Positions 56,029 to 64,000 of a stretch of 64,000 bases of DNA are shown here, one piece after another (position 1 is the stretch's first letter; each line of letters opens with the position of its first letter). Below the pieces are notes generated by a model, which had not been told where the DNA came from, made no database searches, and saw nothing but the letters and a program-made list of their open reading frames with translations. The position numbers were made by a program, and so were the translations under genes. Source of the DNA: Thiohalobacter thiocyanaticus. Its GTDB lineage: Bacteria > Pseudomonadota > Gammaproteobacteria > Thiohalobacterales > Thiohalobacteraceae. The stretch spans positions 1,922,001-1,986,000 of the forward strand of contig NZ_AP018052.1 of assembly GCF_002356355.1 (NCBI RefSeq). The letters run 5' to 3'.

Positions 56029-57105
56029 ATGCAAGCCGATCCACTCCACATCAACGGCCGGAGCATTGCGCCCGGCACCCGCACCACGCTGGAGCTGCCC
56101 ATCACCCGGCTCTACACGCACACGCCCATCACCATGCCGGTGCAGATCGTGCGCGGCAACAAGGCCGGGCCGCACCTGTTCGTCAGTGCCGCCATCCACG
56201 GCGACGAACTCAACGGTGTGGAGATCATCCGCCGGGTACTGCGCTCGGCGGCGCTGAAGCGCCTGCGCGGCACCCTGATCGCCGTGCCCATCGTCAATGT
56301 GCAGGGTTTTCTGCAGCACTCGCGCGAACTGCCCGATCAACGCGATCTCAACCGGGTCTTCCCCGGCTCCGAAAAGGGCTCGCTGGCGGCACGCCTGGCA
56401 CACACCTTCATGGAGGAGATCGTCGGCAATTCCACCCACGGCATCGACCTGCACACGGGTGCGCGCCACCGCTTCAACCTGCCGCACATCCGCGCCAACA
56501 TGCACCTGCCTGATACCGAGGCCATGGCCAAGGCCTTCGGCACGCCGGTGGTGCTCAACGCCGACATCCGCGACGGTTCGCTGCGTCAGGCCGCCACCGA
56601 GGCCGAGATCCCCACCCTGCTCTACGAGGCCGGCGAGGCACTGCGCTTCGACGAGGTATCCATTCGCGCCGGTGTGCGCGGTGTGATCAATGTCATGCAT
56701 TACCTGGGCATGCTGCCGCCGTCGAGTCGGAAAAAGAAGCGTCCCCGGGCCGAACCGGTGATCGCCGAGTCCAGCGCCTGGGTGCGCGCCCCCGGCAGCG
56801 GCATCCTGCGCCCGCTGATCGGCCTGGGTGCGCGGGTGCGCAAGGGCGACGTGCTCGGCATCGTCTCGGACCCCTTCGGCAGCCAGGAACGCGAAATCAA
56901 GTCCACCTACGCCGGGATCGTGATCGGCCGGACCCATCTGCCCATGGCCTATGAGGGCGAAGCGCTGTTTCACATTGCCCGCTTCGAGACGGTCGAGGAC
57001 GTCGCCGCCCAGGTCGAAGCCTTCCAGGCCACTTACCAGATGGAAGAGTCTCATCCCGGCACGGCGACGTTCAATGACGAACCCGAGCCTTCATCCAACG
57101 AGTGA
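56029..57105 (+). CDS. Succinylglutamate desuccinylase/aspartoacylase-family metallohydrolase
   Basis: 358 aa. The zinc ligands are His57 and Glu60 (AAIHGDELNGVEIIRR) and His142 (GIDLHTGARHRFNLPHI), as in AstE/ASPA carboxypeptidase-like enzymes. A C-terminal lipoyl-like beta domain (APGSGILRPLIGLGARVRKGDVLGIV) is also present. Homologues accompany rimK widely. Its substrate may be an N-acyl or poly-glutamate product of RimK; this is inference. Confidence 0.87.
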   Translation: MQADPLHINGRSIAPGTRTTLELPITRLYTHTPITMPVQIVRGNKAGPHLFVSAAIHGDELNGVEIIRRVLRSAALKRLRGTLIAVPIVNVQGFLQHSRELPDQRDLNRVFPGSEKGSLAARLAHTFMEEIVGNSTHGIDLHTGARHRFNLPHIRANMHLPDTEAMAKAFGTPVVLNADIRDGSLRQAATEAEIPTLLYEAGEALRFDEVSIRAGVRGVINVMHYLGMLPPSSRKKKRPRAEPVIAESSAWVRAPGSGILRPLIGLGARVRKGDVLGIVSDPFGSQEREIKSTYAGIVIGRTHLPMAYEGEALFHIARFETVEDVAAQVEAFQATYQMEESHPGTATFNDEPEPSSNE

Positions 57106-57114
57106 CCTGTCGCC

Positions 57115-57846
57115 ATGGCCGTGCGCAAGGTGAAACCGATCCGAAGCTTCAATTTCAAACCCGGCCGCGTACTTGCCGGGAAATATGAAGTGGTCAGTTC
57201 GCTCGGCTCCGGCTGGGAAGGCGAGGTGTATCTGGTGGTGGAGAAGGACACCGGCATCGAACGCGCGGCCAAGTTCTTCTACCCGCAGCGCAACCCGAAC
57301 AACCGCAGCCTGCTCTTCTATGCCAAGAAACTGCACAAGCTGCGCAACTGCCCGATCCTGATCCAGTACCATACCCAGGACAGCGTCACCCTTCAGCGTC
57401 AGCCGGTGAAGTTCATCGTCTCGGATTATGTCGAGGGCGAGCTGTTGTCCAACTTCATCGAGGAACAGCCAGGCCAGCGGCTGGATTATTTTCAGGGCCT
57501 GCATCTTCTCTATACCCTGGCCCAGGGCATCGAGAGCATTCATCACATGGGCGAGTATCACGGCGACCTGCATACCGATAACATCATCGTGCAGCGCGCG
57601 GGACTCGCATTCGAAGTCAAGCTGGTGGACATGTACCACTGGGGACCGCCGACGGCACAGAACATCCGCCAGGACGTATTCGATCTTGTCCGTATTCTCT
57701 ATGATGTCCTCGGCGGTCAGCGTCACTACGCACGCCAGCCGCAGCCGGTAAAATCGGTCATCAACGGCCTGAAACGCACTTTGATATTGAAAAAATTCAA
57801 AACTGCGGGACAATTGAGAGAATATCTTGAAAATCTGTCCTGGTAA
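57115..57846 (+). CDS. Hanks-type protein kinase-like protein
   Basis: 243 aa. Glycine loop LGSGWEGEVYLV, Lys53 (RAAKFFYPQ), catalytic loop YHGDLHTDNIIV with Asp151 and Asn156, and Asp172 in LVDMYHWG in place of DFG. The N-lobe is short, and no APE motif is clear, so activity is probable but not certain. There is no membrane segment. It lies between the deacylase-like gene and a PP2C phosphatase, the usual antagonistic partner. Confidence 0.85.
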   Translation: MAVRKVKPIRSFNFKPGRVLAGKYEVVSSLGSGWEGEVYLVVEKDTGIERAAKFFYPQRNPNNRSLLFYAKKLHKLRNCPILIQYHTQDSVTLQRQPVKFIVSDYVEGELLSNFIEEQPGQRLDYFQGLHLLYTLAQGIESIHHMGEYHGDLHTDNIIVQRAGLAFEVKLVDMYHWGPPTAQNIRQDVFDLVRILYDVLGGQRHYARQPQPVKSVINGLKRTLILKKFKTAGQLREYLENLSW

Positions 57847-57860
57847 CGACAACCAATAAC

Positions 57861-58739
57861 ATGAAAAAAAGGATTGAGCTGGATCAGCCGCTGTTGATTG
57901 AACAGCAGAACGAGGAACGTTTCTTTCACATCACTGCGAACTCGCTGGAAGTCATCGCCTACAGCGCGGTATCACCGGAGAAGGAGACGCCGAACGAAGA
58001 CTGTCTGGCAATCATCCCGCTGGATGGCAGAGAGTGTATCCTCGCTATTGCCGACGGCGCCGGCGGCACCCGCCAGGGCGGTGACGCCTCCCGGCTCGCG
58101 GTCGCCGCTCTCGAGCAGGTGCTGCGCGAGAAATCACCGGAACAGGACGTCCGCGCCTGCGTGCTCAATGCCTACGAGCTGGCCAATACCCGCATCATGG
58201 AGCTCGGTGTCGGCGCCAGCACCACCCTGACCGTGATCGAATATGCCGACGGCCGCATCCGTCCCTATCATGCCGGTGATACCATGATCATGCATGTCGG
58301 GCTGCGCGGCCGCATCAAGTACCAGACCGTCCCCCACTCCCCCACCGGCTACGCCGTCGAGGCCGGGTTGCTGGAAGAGGATGCGGCACTGCATCACGAG
58401 GATCGTCACCTGGTGACCAATATCCTCGGCCATGAGGATCTGCGGGTGGAAATCGGCTCCTTTGTCGACATGGCCCGTCACGATACCATCGTCATCGGCA
58501 GCGACGGGCTCTATGACAACCTGTACAAGGAGGAGATCATCGAGCGCATCCGCAAGGGCCCGCTGAACCGCGCCGCGCGCCGGCTGGCCGCCGACGTGCG
58601 CGAACGCATGCTCACCGAGAGGCGCCGCCAGCCCAGCAAGGCGGATGACTTGAGTTTCATGCTGATCCGGCGGAAACCAGCAACACCTCAACGCAGAGGC
58701 GCAAAGGCGCAGAGTACGCAAGGCAAAGATCATGGTTAA
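57861..58739 (+). CDS. PP2C-family serine/threonine phosphatase
   Basis: 292 aa. Metal-binding motifs: PNEDCLAIIP (Glu46/Asp47), AIADGAGGTRQGGDAS (Asp65), IVIGSDGLYDNLYKEE and KADDLSFML. It probably reverses the partner kinase. The final 18 or so residues (TPQRRGAKAQSTQGKDHG) are encoded by a dispersed repeat (58689-58729) inserted at the 3' end, so the native C-terminus may have been replaced. Confidence 0.9.
   Translation: MKKRIELDQPLLIEQQNEERFFHITANSLEVIAYSAVSPEKETPNEDCLAIIPLDGRECILAIADGAGGTRQGGDASRLAVAALEQVLREKSPEQDVRACVLNAYELANTRIMELGVGASTTLTVIEYADGRIRPYHAGDTMIMHVGLRGRIKYQTVPHSPTGYAVEAGLLEEDAALHHEDRHLVTNILGHEDLRVEIGSFVDMARHDTIVIGSDGLYDNLYKEEIIERIRKGPLNRAARRLAADVRERMLTERRRQPSKADDLSFMLIRRKPATPQRRGAKAQSTQGKDHG
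58689..58729. repeat. CAACGCAGAGGCGCAAAGG repeat within the PP2C 3' end
   Basis: Same family as the outer arms at 29484-29680. It is read in frame as the C-terminal tail of the phosphatase. Confidence 0.8.
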
Positions 58740-58743
58740 ACAG

Positions 58744-58814
58744 CGTCATTCCCGCGTAGGCGGGAATCCATAACCCGCTGTGGCGTCTGGATCCCCGCCT
58801 ACGCGGGGATGACG
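58744..58814. repeat. Palindromic repeat, CGTCATTCCC...GGGGATGACG family
   Basis: Full copy with arms CGTCATTCCCGCGTAGGCGG and CCGCCTACGCGGGGATGACG, five bases after the phosphatase stop codon. Confidence 0.88.
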
Positions 58815-58881
58815 CTACTCTTAGTGTTACAGGCAATATTTCGCAGCTTTGTTTCCGTCACGTCACTTGTGATGCACATAA

Positions 58882-58908
58882 ATAAAAAAGCCGCCCGGAG
58901 GCGGCTTT
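58882..58908 (-). terminator. Rho-independent terminator of sat
   Basis: On the minus strand GCCGCC, a TCCG loop and GGCGGC are followed by TTTTTTATT, 23 bp after the sat stop codon. Confidence 0.88.
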
Positions 58909-58930
58909 CGTCTTTCAGACCGGACAGCCC

Positions 58931-60121
58931 TCAGGCATTCAGGCTCTGATAGTAGTCCATCAGGATCTTGGCCACCTCGGGGCGGGAGAACTCCTTCGGC
59001 GGCGCCTCGCCCTTGCCCAGCATCTCGCGCACCTTGGTGCCGGACAGCAGGACGAAGTCCTCCTTGGAATGGTCCGGCGCCTCGCACATCATCACCACCT
59101 TGTTGAGCTTCTTCGAATAGGCAGTGTGATCGGCCTTGAATATCTCGATCTCCAGCGCGCCTGCAGGCACCTCTTCGTCGAAGATGGTCTGGGCGTCGAA
59201 GGGACCATAGTAGTCGCCCACGCCGGCGTGGTCGCGGCCGATGATGAAGTGGGTCGCGCCCATGTTCTGGCGGAAATAGGCGTGCAGTACCGCCTCGCGC
59301 GGGCCGGCGTAGAGCATGTCGAAGCCGTAGCCGGTGATCATGGCGCTGTTGGGCGGGAAGTACAGTTCCACCATCTTGCGGATGGCGGCGTCGCGCACCG
59401 GTGCCGGGATGTCACCGGGCTTGAGCTTGCCCAGCAGCATGTGGATGACCAGACCGTCGCAGCCCAGGCGGTCCATGGCCATGCGACACAGTTCCTCGTG
59501 TGCGCGGTGCATGGGGTTGCGGGTCTGGAAGGCGACGACCTTCTTCCAGCCGCGTTCCTGGATCTCGTTGCGGATCTCGACCGCGGTACGGAAGGTATCG
59601 GGGAAATCGGTCTGGAAATAGCTGAAATTGAGCACCTGGATGGGACCGGAAATGGCATAGCGGCCCTGGGAATTGAAGGCGGCCACACCGGGGTGTTCCG
59701 TATCGCTGGTGCGGTAGACCTTCTCGGTCATCAGCTTCATCTGCTCGTCGCTGACTTCCTCGATCGCTTCGATGTCCTGCACGGCGATCACGGGCTGGCC
59801 CTCGACGTTGGGATCGCGCAGGGCGATGCGCTTGGCATCCTTGATGGCAGAGATGTCCTCGACCAGGTTGAGGATAGGCACCGGGAAGAACTGGCCCGAG
59901 GTGGTCTTCATGGATTCCGCGCAGCTGACCGCGTCAGCGACGTTCATGTAACCCGTCAGCGGGGTGAAGTAACCGCCGCCCATCATGACCGCGTTGCCGG
60001 CAGCCGCTGAACTGATCACGATGGAAGGCAGGCTTTCGGCCTCATGCATCAGGGCGTCATGCTTGTCCGAATCGTAGACGAACAGCGGCTTGAGGGTGTC
60101 GGATCCTATCGGCTTGATCAT
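58931..60121 (-). CDS. sat: Sulfate adenylyltransferase (dissimilatory-type ATP sulfurylase)
   Basis: 396 aa, monofunctional homo-oligomer type. Active-site motifs: QTRNPMHRAHEELCR (HxxH), GRDHAGVGDYYGP and the C-terminal LSGTKVREMLGKGEAPP. It lacks the APS-kinase domain and differs from CysDN. In sulfur-oxidising Chromatiales it runs toward ATP formation from APS. I start at the ATG at 60121, preceded by GGAGAG. No aprAB or dsr genes lie in the window. Confidence 0.95.
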   Translation of the reverse strand: MIKPIGSDTLKPLFVYDSDKHDALMHEAESLPSIVISSAAAGNAVMMGGGYFTPLTGYMNVADAVSCAESMKTTSGQFFPVPILNLVEDISAIKDAKRIALRDPNVEGQPVIAVQDIEAIEEVSDEQMKLMTEKVYRTSDTEHPGVAAFNSQGRYAISGPIQVLNFSYFQTDFPDTFRTAVEIRNEIQERGWKKVVAFQTRNPMHRAHEELCRMAMDRLGCDGLVIHMLLGKLKPGDIPAPVRDAAIRKMVELYFPPNSAMITGYGFDMLYAGPREAVLHAYFRQNMGATHFIIGRDHAGVGDYYGPFDAQTIFDEEVPAGALEIEIFKADHTAYSKKLNKVVMMCEAPDHSKEDFVLLSGTKVREMLGKGEAPPKEFSRPEVAKILMDYYQSLNA

Positions 60122-60364
60122 TGTCTTCTCTCCTGGTGCTTGCTGCTCCCGCATGCACGGGCAATCAATTTGAAATCAGAGGCTTATGAATTCCCTGCGG
60201 GGGTTTTATCAATTCCGCCAATCATAACATGGATAGGTGCGGCTGCAGGCGGAAGCACGGGGAAATCCCCCGCTTTTGTGCCATCAAATTTTTTCTGTCT
60301 GTATAAATGCTTTGTATGTGCCCTGGCGACGGCCGGACGACACCACAGGTAGCTGAACGGAGGG

Positions 60365-61222
60365 TTATTTTTCCGCTGACAGGAAGGCGATCCAGCCGGG
60401 GTCGGCCTCGCCCTGGGTGGCGGGCTGGAAGTTGCCGTCGCCCTCGTTGGTCTCTTCATCCGTGCCTTCCCAGTACACGGTCACGCGTTTGAAGCCGGCC
60501 TCCTTCAGCAGTTCCTGCAACTCGGGCAGGGTCCACAGACGCCAGTGATAGGTGAAGGCCTTGTCCATGCGGGAACCGTCAGGGAAGCTGAAATGAATGT
60601 GACAGGTCATCGCCCCGGTGATGGGATCATAGAAGTCCTGATCCCAGATGTAGGTGAAGTCGTCGTGCTCGGTCTCTTCCTCCAGTTCCTGGAAGGCCTC
60701 ATAGCCGCCGAAGGCGTCCATGATCAGCACGCCGTCATCTGTCAGGGCCTCGCGCACCCGCTCGAAATAACCGCGCAGTGCCTCCCGGGTCTTGAAGCCC
60801 TGGTAGCTGAAGTTCATGGCGATGATCAGGTCCGGTGCCTGCTCGGTTCGGATTTCCAGCACGTCGGCCTCAACCAGCTGCACCCGTTCCCGCTGCTCGG
60901 CTTCGAGCTGCGACAGGTTATGCTCGCGCGCCCAGTCCAGCACTTCGGTATCGAGGTCCACCCCGACCGCCCGGTTGTGCGGGTCGCGCCTGACCCACTC
61001 GCAGCACATCTGTGCCGTGCCGCAGAAATCCTCGCGCAGCAGATGGGGCTGACGTCCACGCAGACGCTCGAAGGTACCGTTGATGAATTCGAACTCGAAC
61101 TCGGTGTCCTGCACCGAGTCCTGATAGAGGATGTGACGATCGGCCTGGCTGGCAAGCGCAGGCTTGTTCGTCCTGGCGCCCCTGCCCTTCTTGTGTTTCT
61201 TGCTCGATTTGGATGCTTTCAT
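60365..61222 (-). CDS. Class I SAM-dependent methyltransferase, unknown target
   Basis: 285 aa. A basic N-terminus (KASKSSKKHKKGRGAR) precedes the Rossmann methyltransferase fold; motif I is LREDFCGTAQMCCEWVRR, an EDFCGT variant of the usual DLGCGTG, followed by AVGVDLDTEVLDWAREH. Motif for the acceptor is LIIAMNFSYQGFK. The target cannot be inferred; the neighbours give no clue. Confidence 0.82.
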   Translation of the reverse strand: MKASKSSKKHKKGRGARTNKPALASQADRHILYQDSVQDTEFEFEFINGTFERLRGRQPHLLREDFCGTAQMCCEWVRRDPHNRAVGVDLDTEVLDWAREHNLSQLEAEQRERVQLVEADVLEIRTEQAPDLIIAMNFSYQGFKTREALRGYFERVREALTDDGVLIMDAFGGYEAFQELEEETEHDDFTYIWDQDFYDPITGAMTCHIHFSFPDGSRMDKAFTYHWRLWTLPELQELLKEAGFKRVTVYWEGTDEETNEGDGNFQPATQGEADPGWIAFLSAEK

Positions 61223-61347
61223 GGGCGTGCTTTATGCCACAGCGCCGTGACGAGGTAAAGTTTTATCCTGCCCTGCGGGGTTCAGGGAAGTGAATCCTGC
61301 GGCGGCTGATGCGACAATACCCCATCGATGGACGCGGGTGCTGAACG

Positions 61348-62601
61348 ATGGCGGAAATCCATACCCTGTTGAACCTCCTGCTGGCACTTGCCCTGGGCCT
61401 GCTGATCGGCGCCGAGCGCGGCTGGGAGCGGCGCACCGCCGAGGAAGGCACGCGCCTGGCCGGCATTCGCACCTTCGGTCTGATCGGATTGCTGGGGGCG
61501 CTGTGGACGTTGCTGGCGAATGAACTGGGTGAAGTGCTGCTCGGCTTTGCCTTCGTGGCCTTCACCGGCTTGCTCATCATCAGCCACAGCCGCCAGGTCA
61601 GGGCCGACAGAGACTACGGGATTACCACCCTGGTCGCCGCCCTGCTCACCTTCGTCATCGGCGCCCTGGCCATGCGCGGGCAGCAGGCGGCCGCGGCCAG
61701 CGCAGCCGTGATAACGGCCTTTCTGCTCAGCCTCAAACCCCTGCTGCATGCCTGGATCCGCAGGATCGAGGAACCCGAACTGCTGGCCACCCTCAAGCTG
61801 CTGCTGATCTCAGTGGTCCTGCTGCCGGTTCTGCCCAACCGAGGATACGGACCCTGGTCCGCGCTCAACCCCTATGAACTGTGGTGGCTGGTGGTACTTA
61901 TCGCCGGCATTTCCTTTTTCGGCTATATCGCCATGCGCATATTCGGCGCCGGCAAGGGGACATTGCTGACAGGATTTCTGGGCGGGGTAACCTCCTCCAC
62001 TGCAACAACGCTGCATTTCTCCCGTCTGCAGGGAAAGGGCCTGCCGCCGTCCATGCTGGCGGCAGGCATCCTGATTGCTTCGGCGACCATGTTTCCACGG
62101 ATGCTGCTGGAGATCGTCATTCTCAATCCATCCCTGGCCGTTCCCATGCTGGCGCCGCTGCTGGCCATGCTGGCCGTGGCCCTGGTCGGCGTGTTCTGGC
62201 TGTGGCGGCTGGCGGCGAGGAAGCGGGACAATCCGATCGAGGCCCCGCTGAGCAATCCCTTCCAACTCCTTCCGGCATTGAAGTTCGCCCTGCTGCTGGC
62301 ACTGGTCATGCTGGCCACCGAGGCCCTGCATGCCTGGCTGGGTCAGCGCGGGTTGTACATCGCCGCCGGTATCAGCGGAGTGGCCGATGTGGACGCCATC
62401 ACCCTGACCATTGCCCGCATGCCCGGCATAGAGGCCAATTCACAGGCGGCGGTAGGCGCCATGACGCTGGCTGCAATCGTCAACACCCTGTTCAAGGGCA
62501 TCCTGGCTGCGGTGATCGGCGGTGCCGTACTGGCGAAGTATGTGCTGCCGCCGATGCTGGCGGTCGGGCTGGCGGGGGGGATGACTATCCTGCTGCTGTG
62601 A
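61348..62601 (+). CDS. MgtC/SapB plus DUF4010 membrane protein
   Basis: 417 aa, about eleven transmembrane helices. The N-terminal MgtC-like domain has LALALGLLIGAERGWERR and GTRLAGIRTFGLIGLLGAL; the C-terminal half (from about residue 170) is the DUF4010 domain with GGVTSSTATTLHFSRL and GISGVADVDAITLTIARMPG. Function in magnesium or other cation homeostasis is suggested by the MgtC name only. Confidence 0.88.
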   Translation: MAEIHTLLNLLLALALGLLIGAERGWERRTAEEGTRLAGIRTFGLIGLLGALWTLLANELGEVLLGFAFVAFTGLLIISHSRQVRADRDYGITTLVAALLTFVIGALAMRGQQAAAASAAVITAFLLSLKPLLHAWIRRIEEPELLATLKLLLISVVLLPVLPNRGYGPWSALNPYELWWLVVLIAGISFFGYIAMRIFGAGKGTLLTGFLGGVTSSTATTLHFSRLQGKGLPPSMLAAGILIASATMFPRMLLEIVILNPSLAVPMLAPLLAMLAVALVGVFWLWRLAARKRDNPIEAPLSNPFQLLPALKFALLLALVMLATEALHAWLGQRGLYIAAGISGVADVDAITLTIARMPGIEANSQAAVGAMTLAAIVNTLFKGILAAVIGGAVLAKYVLPPMLAVGLAGGMTILLL

Positions 62602-62610
62602 TACCAGCGA

Positions 62611-62691
62611 GTAGGATGGGTGGAGCGCAGCGCAACCCATCGTTTCCCACCTGCAGATGGGTTGCGGCGCAAGCGCCTCCACCCATCCTAC
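62611..62691. repeat. Palindromic repeat, GTAGGATGGGTGGAGCGCAGC family
   Basis: Arms GTAGGATGGGTGGAG and CTCCACCCATCCTAC are exactly complementary, with an inner GCAACCCATCG / GATGGGTTGCG pair. It separates converging genes, and the second copy is at 3934-4021. Confidence 0.9.
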
Positions 62692-62697
62692 ACGCTG

Positions 62698-64000
<1,303 letters not shown>

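Overview
The window is GC-rich and looks like a chromosomal segment of a Gammaproteobacterium, most likely a sulfur-oxidising Chromatiales/Ectothiorhodospira-type organism. The evidence for that is a fab/plsX/rpmF/tmk/holB cluster in the gammaproteobacterial style, a 303/346/404-numbered RNase E, a dissimilatory-type ATP sulfurylase (sat), cytochrome c5, FNR/ANR-type control, and a dif site that matches the enterobacterial core. Genus cannot be fixed from this sequence alone. The dif site (50013-50040) means the window probably spans the replication terminus.

Layout. 1-3.8 kb: a TerB-like fragment, a small membrane protein, a PAS-GGDEF diguanylate cyclase, YjbQ and a low-molecular-weight tyrosine phosphatase. 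4-8.9 kb: rne with a roughly 400-nt leader, divergent from rluC, a HAD phosphatase and sppA. 10.3-16.4 kb (minus): two-subunit pyruvate carboxylase (pycA, pycB) with a di-haem cytochrome between the subunits, then yceF and a DUF3096 gene. 16.5-26.5 kb (plus): yceD-rpmF-plsX-fabH-fabD-fabG-acpP-fabF-pabB-pabC-mltG. 26.5-30.3 kb: a secreted Cys-rich protein, citrate synthase, an FNR-box-controlled small membrane protein, cytochrome c5 and rluE, lying between mltG and tmk, which are neighbours in E. coli. 30.3-34 kb: tmk-holB-pilZ-tatD and a second PilZ protein. 34.1-43 kb (minus): a compact beta-oxidation operon (fadE, thiolase, fadB/J, fadD, thioesterase) preceded by a YiiX-like hydrolase. 43.2-50 kb: a complete selenocysteine locus: class V aminotransferase, a peroxiredoxin whose peroxidatic residue is an in-frame UGA with a SECIS-like hairpin, selA, selB, tRNA-Sec(UCA) and selD. 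Next come dif, a GIY-YIG gene enclosed by near-perfect inverted repeats, an SOS-box SRAP gene, a macro-domain gene and an SDR. 53.2-58.7 kb: cytochrome b561, YceI, then rimB-rimK, an AstE/ASPA-like hydrolase, a Hanks-type kinase and a PP2C phosphatase. 58.9-64 kb: sat, a methyltransferase, an MgtC/DUF4010 membrane protein and the 3' part of lpd.

How genes work together. SelA, SelB, tRNA-Sec and SelD form the full bacterial UGA-recoding machinery and sit beside a clear substrate, the Sec-peroxiredoxin. The fab cluster makes fatty acids and the minus-strand fad operon degrades them. RimK with RimB, a deacylase-like enzyme, a kinase and a phosphatase looks like one protein-modification module.

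The intergenic DNA is crowded with at least four families of palindromic repeats. One family has the same ends as the inverted repeats around the GIY-YIG gene, which suggests an autonomous element plus empty MITE-like derivatives. Several start codons lie only 6-9 bp after a -10 hexamer, suggesting leaderless or nearly leaderless mRNAs.
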